Numbered from the stretch's first letter, positions 40,611 through 53,949 are shown. The stretch: DNA of 64,000 bases from an uncultured SAR116 cluster alpha proteobacterium (GCA_902619485.1 CACNEF010000001.1:372001-436000), one strand, 5' to 3'. Notes: generated by a model not told the origin, from the letters alone. Translations and numbers: made by a program.

Positions 40611-41843
40611 ATGATTAAAGAATGTTTTAAAAATCGAGACTTTAGAGTTCTTTGGGGTGCCGGTGGAATGACTGGCATTGCTAGAGCAATGGAGTTTTTA
40701 GCACTTAGTTTATACGCACTGCAAGAGCTCGGACTTCCATATTTAGTTACGATAATTTTTGCAGCAAGAATGTTACCTATGAGCCTCTTAGGAATAATAA
40801 TAGGTACTATCTCAGAAAGAATATCACCATTATTATTAATTAAAATTATTTATGCTTTATCTAATATTTTCACTGCAACAAGCGTAATATTAGTCATTAC
40901 AAATAATTTTAATGTTTATTTTGCATTTACTCTTGCATTTATAAATGGAATTACTTGGGTTGTAGATCTTGCTGTTAGAAGACGTGTATTAGCAGAGAAT
41001 ATTAAAAAAAATCTCCTAAGTTCTTCTCTCGCAATGGAGACACTTTCTAACAACGCAACACGGTTAATTGGACCTCTTTGTGCTGGATCTTTATATGCTT
41101 TTGTGGGTTTATCAGGTATTTTTTGTCTTCAATTATTGATGTATATTTTTGCGCTCGGATTAATGTTTAGATTTAAAGATAATACAAATAATAAAAATTT
41201 TTTAAACTCTTCAAACAAAATAGTTTCAAACATCAAAGAGCATTGGGCACATGGACTTTTAGGTGAAATCTTAAAAACTAGTAAAAATGCTTATAATTTA
41301 ATTAGTTTAAGGTTCGTATTAATAACCACCCTAATTTTTAATGTTTTTGGGTTTCCATTAGTTTCATTAATACCTGTATTAGGTAGAGAAAAGCTAATGT
41401 TATCTGAATTTAATATTGGTATTCTGGCATCTTCAGAAGGTTTAGGAGCACTTATAGGTGCCTTACTCATTGGAAATATTTCACCTCAAAAATATCTTTC
41501 TTTAATTTTTATTACTGGTGTGGGAGGTTTCTTTTTTGGTATGTATTTGTTTTCTTATTCACCTAACTTATTAATAGCTTTTATAAGTTTAACTTGTGGA
41601 GGGATCTTTCTTTCAGGGTTCAGTACTATGCAAGGAGCTTTAGTATACCAGGCCTCAACAACTTCTAGGGGTAATAACTTTGGTATACTAGTAACTTGTA
41701 TTGGAACAGCCCCACTTGGATTGATTAACTTGTCATGGATAATAACACTAATCCCAGTTGACCAAACGCTTCGAATAAACGTATATCTTGGTTTAATATG
41801 TCTTATTGCAACTGGCTTTTATTTTTTAATAAGGAAAAGCTAA
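40611..41843 (+). CDS. MFS transporter
   Basis: Polytopic 410 aa with MFS-like halves (MLPMSLLGIIIGTISERISP). Confidence 0.85.
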   Translation: MIKECFKNRDFRVLWGAGGMTGIARAMEFLALSLYALQELGLPYLVTIIFAARMLPMSLLGIIIGTISERISPLLLIKIIYALSNIFTATSVILVITNNFNVYFAFTLAFINGITWVVDLAVRRRVLAENIKKNLLSSSLAMETLSNNATRLIGPLCAGSLYAFVGLSGIFCLQLLMYIFALGLMFRFKDNTNNKNFLNSSNKIVSNIKEHWAHGLLGEILKTSKNAYNLISLRFVLITTLIFNVFGFPLVSLIPVLGREKLMLSEFNIGILASSEGLGALIGALLIGNISPQKYLSLIFITGVGGFFFGMYLFSYSPNLLIAFISLTCGGIFLSGFSTMQGALVYQASTTSRGNNFGILVTCIGTAPLGLINLSWIITLIPVDQTLRINVYLGLICLIATGFYFLIRKS

Positions 41844-41852
41844 ATTATTCAA

Positions 41853-43751
41853 TTAGTTAGGTATGGCCTTTAATAAAAATTGGTTCATTATCTTACTAAA
41901 TTGTGCAGGGTCAGCTGGCATCTTACCTTCCATTAGTCTTGCTTGTTCGAATAAAAGCGTTCCAGCATCACTTACTAAATCATTACTTTCTTTTTTACTT
42001 AGAAGTGATTTCATATTTTTAATTAAAGAATGATCCCCATTAATTTCTAATATTCTTGGGGCTCCTTTATAGTTAGAGTCTCTTTGAATCATTAATTGTT
42101 CCATAGCTATATCCATACCACCCTCGTCTGCTACTAGACATACCGGACTATCTGTCAATTTAGAGGATAACCTTATGTCTTTGACTTGATCTCCCAAAAC
42201 AACTTTTAGTTGAGCAATTAAATCTACATACTCTTTGTCTTGTTTATCTTTATCATTATTAGACTTATTTTTTTTATCTTTATTTTTTGAGTCTAATTCA
42301 TCTAAATTTATTTTACCTTGAGTTATTGATGTAAATTTCTTTTCTTTAAAAGATCCAACCATTGGTAACCAAAATTGATCTATTGCATCTGTCATTATTA
42401 GCACTGGTATGTTTTTTGATTTAAAACCTTCTAAATGTGGACTAGCTAAAGCTTGAGCGCTTGTTTCAGCTGAAATGTAATAAATTTCTTTTTGTGTATC
42501 AGGCATTTTTTCTAAATATTGTGATAGAGATATTGGATCTTCACTTTCATTAGTCGAAAACCTACATAAATCTAACAATATTTCTTTTCTTTCTGCATCC
42601 TCATATAAACCTTCTTTAAGAACGGCTCCATATTCTTTCCAGAAGTTCTTATAACCATCCATATCTTTTTCACTAACTTTTTTAAGCTCTCTTAAAATTT
42701 TACCAACTAAAGATTTGCTAATTTTTGCAACAGCGGGATTATTTTGAAGCATTTCTCTACTAACATTCAAATCTATGTCTTGTGTATCAACAAGACCTTT
42801 TATAAATCTTAGATAACTAGGTATTAAGGCATCGCATTTATCAGTTATGAAAACTCTGTTAATATATAATTTTAAAGATGATTTTCTATCAGGATTAAAT
42901 AAATCAAAAGGTCTAGTAGATGGTATACAAATAAGATTAGTATAACTAATTGTTCCTTCTGTATTATTATGCATTGTTAAGAGTGGCTTTCCAAATCCCG
43001 CACCTATATGAGAGAAAAATTCTTGATATTGTTCATCTTTAATTTCTTTAGCAGGACGAGTCCAAAGGGCAGATGCTTCATTTAATGTTTTAATTTCAGT
43101 GTCTTTTTTATCTTTTTGGCTTAATTTAACAGGATAAGAAATATGATCCGAATACTTTCTTACAATAAATTGAAGTCTAGTTTCTTCCAAAAATTCTTTT
43201 GCATCTTTTTTAAGTTTTAATAAAATAGACGTTCCAAAATTATCTTTGTCAGCTTTAACTAAATTAAAACCAGTTTTACCATCTGAAGACCACTTCCACG
43301 CTTGGCTGTCACCTGCTTTCTTAGATATTACTTCTACGTCGTCAGCTACCATAAATGAAGCATAAAAACCTACACCAAATTGACCAATCATTGACATATC
43401 AGTTTTTTTATCTTTATTACTTTTTGAAATTTGTTCTAAAAAAGCTTTTGTTCCTGACCTTGCTATTGTTCCTAATGATGACTTAAGATCTTCCTCATTC
43501 ATACCTATACCATTATCAGAAATAGTTAGAGTTTTTTCTTTATTATCCACTTCAATTATTACTTCTGGGGTTTCTGATGAATTAGCAATTTTTTTATCTG
43601 TTAAACCAAGATATTTTCTTTTATCTAGAGCATCTGAAGCGTTTGAAATTAATTCACGCAAAAATATTTCTCTTTCTGAGTACAATGAATTGATGACTAT
43701 ATCTAAAATTTTCCCAGTATCAGCTTCAAATTTGTTGTTCATATTAGTCAT
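41853..43751 (-). CDS. htpG: Molecular chaperone HtpG (Hsp90)
   Basis: SEREIFLRELISNASDALDKRKYL, DNGIGM, SMIGQFGVGFYASFMVADDV. Confidence 0.97.
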   Translation of the reverse strand: MTNMNNKFEADTGKILDIVINSLYSEREIFLRELISNASDALDKRKYLGLTDKKIANSSETPEVIIEVDNKEKTLTISDNGIGMNEEDLKSSLGTIARSGTKAFLEQISKSNKDKKTDMSMIGQFGVGFYASFMVADDVEVISKKAGDSQAWKWSSDGKTGFNLVKADKDNFGTSILLKLKKDAKEFLEETRLQFIVRKYSDHISYPVKLSQKDKKDTEIKTLNEASALWTRPAKEIKDEQYQEFFSHIGAGFGKPLLTMHNNTEGTISYTNLICIPSTRPFDLFNPDRKSSLKLYINRVFITDKCDALIPSYLRFIKGLVDTQDIDLNVSREMLQNNPAVAKISKSLVGKILRELKKVSEKDMDGYKNFWKEYGAVLKEGLYEDAERKEILLDLCRFSTNESEDPISLSQYLEKMPDTQKEIYYISAETSAQALASPHLEGFKSKNIPVLIMTDAIDQFWLPMVGSFKEKKFTSITQGKINLDELDSKNKDKKNKSNNDKDKQDKEYVDLIAQLKVVLGDQVKDIRLSSKLTDSPVCLVADEGGMDIAMEQLMIQRDSNYKGAPRILEINGDHSLIKNMKSLLSKKESNDLVSDAGTLLFEQARLMEGKMPADPAQFSKIMNQFLLKAIPN

Positions 43752-43911
43752 AGAAATTACCTTAATTTTTGTTGATCTATATTGTAAATTGGTAATTAAA
43801 ACTAGTTTTTCAAGAGTAAAAATTATATTTTTAACTTTATTATAAGTCTTTGAATTTACTTATTTAAATAATCGTAAATAAGTTTAAAAGTACTATTCTG
43901 AATTTGGATTG

Positions 43912-44688
43912 TTATTGAGAATAATCAGACTTTTCTTGATCAAGAATAAGTTTTATCTCTCTTAAAAAAGCAGTTCCCGCAGGGTTGGGAAACTCTTCAT
44001 TTTCTAATTCCTGAGCAGTTTTCTCAGCAATATCGTCATCTAATATGCTTAGTGTTTTTCCAGTTTGAAGAGCTTGTACATATATTTTAGCTGCTCTTTC
44101 AAAATAAAATAGTCTATTGAAAGTTTCAGCAACATTTTGCCCAAATATTAATATTCCGTGATTACCCATAATAAAGGTATGTTTTTTTGGGTTGGAAAGT
44201 AAATCTGCGCATCTTTTACCCTCCTCTTCAAAAGCCAATCCTCCATAGTTTTTGTCCACTACTTGTCTGTTGAAAAACATAGATGCAACTTGATTAATTG
44301 GAGGTAAAATACATTCATCAATAGAAGCTAAAGTCGTTGCATAAACAGAGTGAACATGCATTATGCATTTTGCGTGTGGACATAATTTATGAATAGCTCC
44401 ATGTAATCCCCATGCTGTTGCATCTGGTGGATTATCTCCTGAAAGAACTGACTTATCATCAACATTTAGTAAAAGTAAATCAGAAGCCTTTATCCTTGAA
44501 AAATGCCACATATTTGGATTCATTAAAAATTGAGTGCCTTCTGGATTTACTGCAAGACTGAAATGATTAGCTACTGCTTCATGCAAATTATTTCTTTCTG
44601 CCCATCTAAATGCAGCGGCCAAGTCTTTTCGTTCTTCAAGATAATTATCATTCGATAAATGATTTTCTGTTAGTTTTATTTCGTCCAT
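43912..44688 (-). CDS. Class II aldolase/adducin family protein
   Basis: LAAAFRWAERNNLHEAVANHFS, AKCIMHVHSVYATTLA, IMGNHGILIFGQNVAETFNRLFYFERAA. Confidence 0.93.
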   Translation of the reverse strand: MDEIKLTENHLSNDNYLEERKDLAAAFRWAERNNLHEAVANHFSLAVNPEGTQFLMNPNMWHFSRIKASDLLLLNVDDKSVLSGDNPPDATAWGLHGAIHKLCPHAKCIMHVHSVYATTLASIDECILPPINQVASMFFNRQVVDKNYGGLAFEEEGKRCADLLSNPKKHTFIMGNHGILIFGQNVAETFNRLFYFERAAKIYVQALQTGKTLSILDDDIAEKTAQELENEEFPNPAGTAFLREIKLILDQEKSDYSQ

Positions 44689-44773
44689 TATATAACACCG
44701 TAAAATATTAATTCTCTCATATTGTATTTGAAAAAGTCAAATAGTATAAACAAAACTAAATGAAGGAATATAT

Positions 44774-45103
44774 ATGGGATATTTTTATCTTTTAATTGCA
44801 ATTATTGGCGAAGTAATTGGCACCACTCATCTTAAGAGTACCAATAATTTCACAGAGTTATTACCTACCACCTATGTTGTATTAGGTTTTGCAACGGCTT
44901 TTTATTTTATGATGCTTGCTATGAAAACCATTCCTATTGCTATAGCATATTCAATTTGGGCAGCTATTGGAATTTCTGCAATAACAATTTTAGGCGCATT
45001 GAAATATAAAGAAATACCTGATTTATTAGCTATTTTAGGTCTAGGACTTATTATCCTTGGGGTAATATTATTGGTTTTTTACAGTAAAATGGGCGCAAAT
45101 TAA
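44774..45103 (+). CDS. SMR family multidrug efflux protein (EmrE/QacE-like)
   Basis: 109 aa, 4 TM; IAIIGEVIGTTHLKSTNNF with membrane Glu, IPIAIAYSIWAAIG. Confidence 0.93.
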   Translation: MGYFYLLIAIIGEVIGTTHLKSTNNFTELLPTTYVVLGFATAFYFMMLAMKTIPIAIAYSIWAAIGISAITILGALKYKEIPDLLAILGLGLIILGVILLVFYSKMGAN

Positions 45104-46512
45104 AAATGTATTGCTTTTGAGTAGGTTGCTAAAGCCGCTTCTTTGATTGCCTCATTTACCGTAGGATGACCATGACAAATTCTAGCCACATCCTCAGATG
45201 AAGCACCAAATCCCATTGCAATAGATAACTCGTGTATTACAGTTCCTGCCTCGTGACCAATCATGTGAGCCCCTAGTATCTTATCCGTAGATTTATCTGA
45301 TAGGATCTTTACCATACCATCCGTATGGCTAATAGCCTTAGCCCTACTATTAGCCATTAGAGGAAATGTTCCTTTGTTGTAAGTAATGCCTTCTGCTTTC
45401 AATTCTTCTTCTGTTTTGCCAATAACAGCCACTTCAGGTGAAGTATATATGATACCTGGTACAAGATTGTAATCAACGTGTCCTGCTTCCCCATTTATTA
45501 TCTCTACAGCTGCCACACCATCTTCTTCAGCTTTATGAGCTAACATTGGTCCCTTAATCACATCACCAATTGCATAAATATTTGATATTGAAGTTTGAAA
45601 ATTTTCATTTGTTTCTATGAAACCATGCTTGTCTATTTTCAAACTTAATTTTTCTAAACCCAATCCATGAGTATTTGGTTTTCTTCCAACAGATACCAAC
45701 GCAACGTCTGCTTCTAATTCATCATAGGCGTTATTATTAATATCTTTAACGGAGAGCAATACTTTGTCATTAATGATTTGTGCTTTTTCAACCGAATGAG
45801 CTAATTTAAATTTTACACCTTGTTTTTGAAGTATTTTCATAAAATTGTTGGCTATTTCATCATCTATACCTGGTAAAATTCTAGGAAGATATTCTACCAC
45901 CTCGACTTCCGCACCTAGTCTTCTCCAGACAGTACCCATTTCAAGTCCAATTATTCCAGCACCAATGACTATCATCTTCTCCGGAACCTTATCCAATTCT
46001 AAAGCGCCAGTTGATGTTACAATTTTTTTCTCATCTACATTTATATTTGGGAGATTTGTAGATTCAGATCCTGTGGCAATAATAATTTTATCTGCATTAA
46101 TTATTTCAGCTTTTTCATTATTCATAATTTCAATTTCATTGGAAGATAAAATTTTTGCAGCACCAATATATTTAGTAACTTTATTTTTTTTAAACAGGAA
46201 ATCTATTCCTTTTGTTAGCTCATCTACAATACCCAATTTCTTTTTAAGTAATTTTGGTAGGTCAAGGCTTACTTCCTTGTAGCTAATACCCCATTCTTCA
46301 TTACCATTAGATTTGATGGAATTTTCATATTGTTCTGAAGCATGTAATAATGCTTTAGATGGAATACATCCAACATTCAAACATGTTCCACCTAGAGTTT
46401 TTCGTTTTTCAACACAGGCAACTCTCATACCTTTTTGAGCAGCGACAATAGCAGCAACATAACCTCCAGGGCCTGCGCCAATTACAACAAGATCAAATTT
46501 TTTATCAGACAT
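45100..46512 (-). CDS. lpdA: Dihydrolipoyl dehydrogenase (E3)
   Basis: VVIGAGPGGYVAAI, GGTCLNVGCIPSKALL redox motif, HGHPTVNEAIKEAAL; downstream of sucB. Confidence 0.97.
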   Translation of the reverse strand: MSDKKFDLVVIGAGPGGYVAAIVAAQKGMRVACVEKRKTLGGTCLNVGCIPSKALLHASEQYENSIKSNGNEEWGISYKEVSLDLPKLLKKKLGIVDELTKGIDFLFKKNKVTKYIGAAKILSSNEIEIMNNEKAEIINADKIIIATGSESTNLPNINVDEKKIVTSTGALELDKVPEKMIVIGAGIIGLEMGTVWRRLGAEVEVVEYLPRILPGIDDEIANNFMKILQKQGVKFKLAHSVEKAQIINDKVLLSVKDINNNAYDELEADVALVSVGRKPNTHGLGLEKLSLKIDKHGFIETNENFQTSISNIYAIGDVIKGPMLAHKAEEDGVAAVEIINGEAGHVDYNLVPGIIYTSPEVAVIGKTEEELKAEGITYNKGTFPLMANSRAKAISHTDGMVKILSDKSTDKILGAHMIGHEAGTVIHELSIAMGFGASSEDVARICHGHPTVNEAIKEAALATYSKAIHF

Positions 46513-46534
46513 TAAACACCTTCAACTTAAAAAA

Positions 46535-47824
46535 CTATGCACCTACTACAAGACGTCTAGGATCTTCTATTATTTCTTTGATCCTAACTAAAAAAGAAAC
46601 TGCCTCACGTCCATCAATTATTCTATGATCATATGAAAGCGCAAGATACATCATTGGTCTAATCTCAATATTATCACCTATTGCAACTGGTCTTTTTTGA
46701 ATTTTGTGCATCCCTAAAATACCGGATTGAGGTGGGTTTAAAATTGGTGAAGACATCAATGATCCATAAACACCCCCATTTGAGATAGTAAAAGTTCCAC
46801 CTGCCATGTCAGACATTGCTAAATTACCTTCTTTTGCTCTTTTACCAAATTCAGCAATTGTTGCTTCAGTTTCACCAAAAGACATTTTATCTGCATTTTT
46901 TAGAACAGGAACAACTAAACCCTGGGATGTTCCAACAGCTACACCTATATTATAATAATTCTTATAAATAATATCATTGCCGTCTATTTCTGCATTCACA
47001 GCCGGAAATTCACTCAAAGCGTCTATCGATGCTTTAACAAAAAAGCTCATATAACCAAGTCTTACACCATTCTTCTTTTCAAAACTTTCTTGGTAATTTT
47101 TACGCATCTCCATTAGCGCTGACATGTCAACTTCATTGTACGTTGTTAACATTGCTGCATTATTCTGAGCTTCTTTTAATCTCCTTGCTATAGCTTGACG
47201 AAGACGAGACATCGGAATTCTCTCTTCAAGATTAACATTATCTTCATTTCGAGTGTTTTCTGTTACTTGATTATTAGATTTAACTTCAAGTTTATTTGAA
47301 ATTGATTTTTCTTTTTCTACATCTTTAACTTCTACTTCTTCAGAAACTTCTTCCTTTTTGTCTTGTTTTTCTCCAGCAATTATTGTTCCTAATAAAGCTC
47401 CAACTTCTACTGTGTCTCCCTCAGAAACAACAGTATTTTCTAATATCCCTGTGATAGAAGCAGGAACTTCTAAGGTAACCTTATCTGTTTCTAATTCTAC
47501 AATTGGATCGTCAACTTCAACATAGTCGCCTTTTTTCTTTATCCATTTGGAAACAGTTGCCTCTACAACAGATTCTCCTAACACTGGTACTATAACATCC
47601 ATACCATTTTCCTTTCCTTTAAGAATATTTTTCTGGGACTTAGAAGTTTCTTCTTCTATTTTATTATTTTTAATTAAGTTTAAGTGAAGAAGAACATCCC
47701 CTTTTGTTACTCTTCCATCAACACCCGTACCAATAATAGTATTTATATCTATTTTTTTTTCTTCTATAAGCTTTGCGGCAGATGGCATTGCAAGCTTTTG
47801 AATAATTTTATTTTTATTATTCAT
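46535..47824 (-). CDS. sucB: 2-oxoglutarate dehydrogenase E2 (dihydrolipoyl succinyltransferase) with permuted order: PSBD - lipoyl - catalytic
   Basis: [41 protein letters not shown] precedes lipoyl domain [20 protein letters not shown]...[12 protein letters not shown]-terminal catalytic [16 protein letters not shown]. Confidence 0.95.
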   Translation of the reverse strand: MNNKNKIIQKLAMPSAAKLIEEKKIDINTIIGTGVDGRVTKGDVLLHLNLIKNNKIEEETSKSQKNILKGKENGMDVIVPVLGESVVEATVSKWIKKKGDYVEVDDPIVELETDKVTLEVPASITGILENTVVSEGDTVEVGALLGTIIAGEKQDKKEEVSEEVEVKDVEKEKSISNKLEVKSNNQVTENTRNEDNVNLEERIPMSRLRQAIARRLKEAQNNAAMLTTYNEVDMSALMEMRKNYQESFEKKNGVRLGYMSFFVKASIDALSEFPAVNAEIDGNDIIYKNYYNIGVAVGTSQGLVVPVLKNADKMSFGETEATIAEFGKRAKEGNLAMSDMAGGTFTISNGGVYGSLMSSPILNPPQSGILGMHKIQKRPVAIGDNIEIRPMMYLALSYDHRIIDGREAVSFLVRIKEIIEDPRRLVVGA

Positions 47825-47832
47825 TAAATCAT

Positions 47833-50727
47833 CTACTCTGCTGCATGTCTGCTAGCTTTCTTTGTGGTCAATTCTAGAGCATCATTTACTAAATCATTTT
47901 GCTCTTTGTTGTGTCTAGAAAAAGAACCCGTTGCTGGAGAAGCGGCTTCTAATCTACCTGCGTAAGTTGGTCTTGTTAACTTCGCTTTAATATCGACTAA
48001 CACTTGCTCTATTCTTCTATCAACAAAAAACCATGCACCCATGTTCTTTGGCTCTTCCTGACACCAAACGATTTCAGCATTTGGGGTTTTTGATAACATT
48101 TCTTTTAATGTTTTCGAAGGAAAAGGATAGATTTGTTCTAGTCTAAGTATTCTAATATTATTAATTTTTCTTTTTTCTCTTTCTTCTAATAAATTATAAA
48201 ATACTTTACCTGAACAAATTACCACTCTTTTTATTTCACTATCCTTAAGATTTATATTTGGATCTCTAATGACTCTTCTAAAAGCAGTTTGTTCGGCCAT
48301 ATCTGACAGACTAGATACGCACATTTTATGTCTAAGTAAACTCTTAGGTGTCATAATTATCAGAGGTTTTCGAAAATCTCGTTTAAGTTGCCTTCGTAAC
48401 GCATGAAAATAGTTTGCAGGTGTACTACAATTCAATACCTGCATATTGTCTTCACCGCAGAGCTGTAAATATCTTTCTAATCTGGCTGATGAGTGCTCTG
48501 GTCCTTGACCTTCATAACCATGAGGTAAAAGCATAACCAAACCTGACATTCTTAACCATTTTGCCTCACCACTAGAAATGAATTGATCGACTATGACTTG
48601 AGCACCATTAGCAAAGTCTCCGAATTGTGCTTCCCACATTACTAATGCTGTCGGTTCAGTCAATGAATAACCATATTCAAATCCAAGTACTGAAGCTTCT
48701 GACAAGGGAGAGTCAATTACTTCAAATGTTTCTTGTTTATCTTTTATATTATTTAGAGGAGTGTATCTATTTTCAGAATTTTGATCTATGAAAACAGAAT
48801 GTCTTTGAGAAAAAGTTCCTCTACCACTATCCTGACCAGACAGTCTAACTGGATGGCCCTCTAAAAGCAATGAACCAAAAGCGAGGTGTTCTGCAGTAGA
48901 CCAATCAATGCCTTCTCCACTTTCAATAGCTTTTTTTCGAGCATCTATAACTCTTGATAATTTTTTATTTATTTGAAAACCCTCAGGAACAGTGGTAATT
49001 GCCTCACCAATTTGTTTTAGCATTTTTGTTGAAACAGAAGTTTCTCCTCTTCTTGCATCACCATGAGCAGACCTTAGATTTGACCATTGTCCTTCTAACC
49101 AGTCAGCTTTATTTGGTTTGTAACTTGAGCCAGCTATGAATTCTTTTTCTAAAAACTTATTATGATTCTCAACTTCGTCCTTTGCTTCCTTTTGGTCTAT
49201 TATTCCTTCATTAATAAGCTTTTGTGCATAAATTTTACTAATACTATCATGAGAACCTATTGTTTTATACATTACTGGTTGAGTAAATGCCGGTTCATCA
49301 CCTTCATTGTGACCATAACGTCTATAACTTATAATATCTAACACAACATCACATGCAAATTTTTGCCTGAATTCAGTTGCAATTCTAGAAGCATGAACAA
49401 CAGCCTCTGGGTCATCTCCATTTATATGCATTATAGGAGCCATTACCATTTTAGCTACATCAGTACAATAAGGACTTGAGCGAGAATAATTTGGGCTAGT
49501 TGTGAAACCAATTTGATTATTCACCACTATATGTATTGTTCCACCAGTCCTGTAACCTCTAAGACCTGAGAAATCAAAAGTTTCAGCCACTATACCCTGA
49601 CCTGCAAAAGCAGCGTCACCGTGTAAAACAATTCCTAATACCGAGAGTCTATCATTCGTATCATTATGTTGGTTTTGTTTTGCTCTAACTCTACCTATTA
49701 CGACTGGTGCAACAACTTCTAGATGTGAAGGATTAGCTTGTAAAGATAAATGAACTATTTTTCCGTCAAACTCTCTATCAGCTGAAGCTCCCATGTGGTA
49801 CTTAACATCTCCAGAACCTCCAGCATCTTCTGGATTTGCCTGGTTACCTAAAAATTCAGAAATAATTGCTCGAAAAGGTTTGTTTAAAATATTGTATAAC
49901 AGGTTAAGCCTTCCTCTGTGAGCCATTGCTATGACAACTTCTTTCATACCTAACTGGCTACCACGTTTCAATATTTGTTCTATTGCAGGTACTACTGACT
50001 CTGATCCATCTAGTCCAAATCTTTTAGTTCCTGCATATTTTTTATGAAGAAATTGTTCAAAAGTTTCTGCTCCAACTAAACGTTCGTATATAGCTTTTTT
50101 ACCTCTTTTGGTAAATTCTGTAGCATTACGAATAGACTCAATTCTTTCTTGTATCCATCCTTTTTGAGCTGGATCTTGAACATGCATAAATTCAATACCT
50201 ATTGATCCACAATAGGTTTCTTTGACTATTTCCATAATTTGTCTGAGGGTAGCCGATTCCATACCTAGTACATTGTCTATAAATATAGGTCTGTCCCAAT
50301 CATCATCAGTAAATCCATAAGTTTTAGGATCTAGTTCAGGATGTATGTTTTGTTCTTGTAAATTAAGGGGGTCTAATTTAGCTAAAAGATGTCCATTTAT
50401 TCTATATGCTCTAATAAGCATAATAGCTCTAATTGAATCAGTCGTTGCCGCCCTCAAATCAGTTGCAGATAAATTACCTTTTCCCGCTATTCCTCGAGCA
50501 ACAGCTTTTACACTCTCAACAGTATCTACAGCTCCAACAACTTTGCTATTCTTTTTAGCCCAGCTAGGACCCTCATCTAGTAATTTGTCATCTGCATTCG
50601 TTTTGAACCATAAATCCCATTCTTTTGGAACTGAATTTGAGTTTGCTTTCCATTCTTTATACAAATCATTAATGAAGGTAGCATTGGCACCAGAAAGAAA
50701 GCTTTGGTCAGAGCTTTGGTCGTTCAT
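47833..50727 (-). CDS. sucA: 2-oxoglutarate dehydrogenase E1
   Basis: 964 aa; [68 protein letters not shown]. Confidence 0.97.
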   Translation of the reverse strand: MNDQSSDQSFLSGANATFINDLYKEWKANSNSVPKEWDLWFKTNADDKLLDEGPSWAKKNSKVVGAVDTVESVKAVARGIAGKGNLSATDLRAATTDSIRAIMLIRAYRINGHLLAKLDPLNLQEQNIHPELDPKTYGFTDDDWDRPIFIDNVLGMESATLRQIMEIVKETYCGSIGIEFMHVQDPAQKGWIQERIESIRNATEFTKRGKKAIYERLVGAETFEQFLHKKYAGTKRFGLDGSESVVPAIEQILKRGSQLGMKEVVIAMAHRGRLNLLYNILNKPFRAIISEFLGNQANPEDAGGSGDVKYHMGASADREFDGKIVHLSLQANPSHLEVVAPVVIGRVRAKQNQHNDTNDRLSVLGIVLHGDAAFAGQGIVAETFDFSGLRGYRTGGTIHIVVNNQIGFTTSPNYSRSSPYCTDVAKMVMAPIMHINGDDPEAVVHASRIATEFRQKFACDVVLDIISYRRYGHNEGDEPAFTQPVMYKTIGSHDSISKIYAQKLINEGIIDQKEAKDEVENHNKFLEKEFIAGSSYKPNKADWLEGQWSNLRSAHGDARRGETSVSTKMLKQIGEAITTVPEGFQINKKLSRVIDARKKAIESGEGIDWSTAEHLAFGSLLLEGHPVRLSGQDSGRGTFSQRHSVFIDQNSENRYTPLNNIKDKQETFEVIDSPLSEASVLGFEYGYSLTEPTALVMWEAQFGDFANGAQVIVDQFISSGEAKWLRMSGLVMLLPHGYEGQGPEHSSARLERYLQLCGEDNMQVLNCSTPANYFHALRRQLKRDFRKPLIIMTPKSLLRHKMCVSSLSDMAEQTAFRRVIRDPNINLKDSEIKRVVICSGKVFYNLLEEREKRKINNIRILRLEQIYPFPSKTLKEMLSKTPNAEIVWCQEEPKNMGAWFFVDRRIEQVLVDIKAKLTRPTYAGRLEAASPATGSFSRHNKEQNDLVNDALELTTKKASRHAAE

Positions 50728-50796
50728 GGTTTGATAGTCCTTTTAAAGTGAAATATGACTAAATTACAATAAACAAAAACTTAAAATTAAATCAAG

Positions 50797-51678
50797 TTAT
50801 TTCCATTCTTCTATAGCTTTTACAACAGCTTCACCTAAACCCGATGGAGATTCTGACATTATAAAACCACAGTCACTCATGACTTTAACCTTGGCATCTG
50901 CGCCTCCACTTCCACCACTAACTATTGCGCCAGCATGACCCATTGTTCTTCCTGGAGGAGCAGTTTTTCCAGCGATAAAACCTGCAATTGGTTTTTTAAT
51001 TTTATGATTTTTATAAAAATTTGCTGCCTCTTCTTCTGCATTTCCACCAATTTCACCAATCATTAATATTGCTTCTGTCTGGTCATCATTAAGAAACATA
51101 TCTAAACAATCTATAAAATTTGTTCCATTAACTGGATCACCACCAATGCCAATACACGTTGATTGACCCAAACCAGCAGCTGTAGTTTGTGCAACAGCTT
51201 CGTAAGTTAACGTGCCAGACCTAGACACAATTCCTATTTTACCGGGAGCATGAATATGTCCTGGCATAATTCCAATTTTACATTGATTAGGGGTAATTAC
51301 ACCTGGGCAGTTAGGACCTATAAGTCTGGAGTTAGACTGTTTTAAAAACTGTTTAACTTTGATCATGTCTTGGACTGGTATACCTTCTGTGATACAGATT
51401 ATTAGAGGTACTTTCGATGCTATCGCCTCTAATATTGAATCAGCAGCAAAAGGAGGAGGTACATATATGACTGTTGCATCCGGATTTACTTCGTCAACAC
51501 ACTCTTGGACAGTATTAAAAACAGGGAGGTTTAAATGTTTAGTACCACCCTTACCTGGCGTAACCCCTCCAACCATTTTAGTACCGTATGCAATCGCTTG
51601 TTCTGAATGAAAAGTTCCTTGACCTCCTGTAAACCCCTGGCAAATAACTTTTGTATCTTTGTTAATCAATACAGACAT
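50797..51678 (-). CDS. sucD: Succinate-CoA ligase alpha subunit
   Basis: [46 protein letters not shown] active-site His. Confidence 0.97.
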   Translation of the reverse strand: MSVLINKDTKVICQGFTGGQGTFHSEQAIAYGTKMVGGVTPGKGGTKHLNLPVFNTVQECVDEVNPDATVIYVPPPFAADSILEAIASKVPLIICITEGIPVQDMIKVKQFLKQSNSRLIGPNCPGVITPNQCKIGIMPGHIHAPGKIGIVSRSGTLTYEAVAQTTAAGLGQSTCIGIGGDPVNGTNFIDCLDMFLNDDQTEAILMIGEIGGNAEEEAANFYKNHKIKKPIAGFIAGKTAPPGRTMGHAGAIVSGGSGGADAKVKVMSDCGFIMSESPSGLGEAVVKAIEEWK

Positions 51679-51682
51679 CTAG

Positions 51683-52849
51683 CTAATCTCCTTTAACAGC
51701 ACTAACAATTTTCATTGCCGCTTCATCTAAGTCATCCGCAGGTATAATTTTCAATCCAGAATCTCTAAGAATCTGTTTACCTTCTTCAACATTTGTGCCA
51801 GCCAATCTTACAACTAAAGGCTTGGATAATGAGAGTGTTTTAGCAGCAGCAACCACGCCACTAGCAATGATGTCACAACGCATTATACCTCCAAAAATAT
51901 TTACCAAAATACCTTCTACAGCCTCATCCGATAAAATAATTTTAAAAGCTTCAGTAACTTTTTCTTTGGTAGCACTTCCTCCAACGTCTAAAAAGTTTGC
52001 TGGAGACGCTCCTTTTAATTTAATGATATCCATTGTAGCCATGGCAAGACCTGCACCATTTACTAAACAGCCTATTGTTCCATCAAGTTTTATATAGGCT
52101 AAATCAAATTTGCTTGCTAAAATTTCAGCAGGATCTTCTTCTGTTTCGTCTCTTAAAGATAAGATTTCAGGGTGTTTAAATAAAGCATTATTATCAAAAG
52201 ACATTTTTGCATCTAAAGCAATTAGATTATTTTCAGAAGTTAATACAAGTGGATTTATTTCTAAAAGACTTGCATCTTTTTCAGTAAAAAGTTTGTATAA
52301 CTGATTAAAAAATATACCTGCTTGTTTAAAACTAGATCCTTCTAATTTAAGTTCATTCGCTATTAATCTTGAATGAAAAGGTTGAAAGCCAATTGTAGGA
52401 TCAATGTTGAATGATAAAATTTTCTCAGGAGTTTCTTTCGCAACTTGTTCAATGTCCATACCACCTTCAGTAGATGCTATTATTGAAACTCTACTAGTAA
52501 CTCGGTCTACAACCATAGAAAAGTAATATTCAGCACTTATATCACATCCATCCTCAACATAGAGTCTTTGAACTAGTTTTCCTTCAGAACCTGTTTGATG
52601 AGTAATTAATTTTTTTCCTAGAATTGCCTCAGCTGAGTTTTTAACTTCATCTAAATCTTTTACAACTTTTACACCACCAGCTTTACCTCTTCCGCCAGCG
52701 TGTATTTGAGCTTTAACCACAAAGACTGGCCCAGGTAAGTTTTTAGCTGCTTTCATAGCTTCATCAGTTGTAAATGCTACGTATCCAGTAGGCGTAGGTA
52801 TATTATATTGTCTTAATAACTCTTTTGCCTGGTGTTCATGAATATCCAA
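51683..52849 (-). CDS. sucC: Succinate-CoA ligase beta subunit
   Basis: [52 protein letters not shown]. Confidence 0.97.
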   Translation of the reverse strand: MDIHEHQAKELLRQYNIPTPTGYVAFTTDEAMKAAKNLPGPVFVVKAQIHAGGRGKAGGVKVVKDLDEVKNSAEAILGKKLITHQTGSEGKLVQRLYVEDGCDISAEYYFSMVVDRVTSRVSIIASTEGGMDIEQVAKETPEKILSFNIDPTIGFQPFHSRLIANELKLEGSSFKQAGIFFNQLYKLFTEKDASLLEINPLVLTSENNLIALDAKMSFDNNALFKHPEILSLRDETEEDPAEILASKFDLAYIKLDGTIGCLVNGAGLAMATMDIIKLKGASPANFLDVGGSATKEKVTEAFKIILSDEAVEGILVNIFGGIMRCDIIASGVVAAAKTLSLSKPLVVRLAGTNVEEGKQILRDSGLKIIPADDLDEAAMKIVSAVKGD

Positions 52850-52873
52850 AACTTAAACCTTTCTGTTTTTAGC

Positions 52874-53854
<981 letters not shown>

Positions 53855-53949
53855 TTAATCTATTAATTTAAATTTAAATTGTTGTCATTGTCTAATCTTT
53901 TAGACTTTTTTTTAAAGTGCATCAAGGTCAGAATACATGTTATTAACTT

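Noticed and set aside
43798-43809. Palindrome AAAACTAGTTTT upstream of htpG
   Set aside because: A 12-bp palindrome is easily expected by chance in AT-rich DNA; no further support as a heat-shock element.
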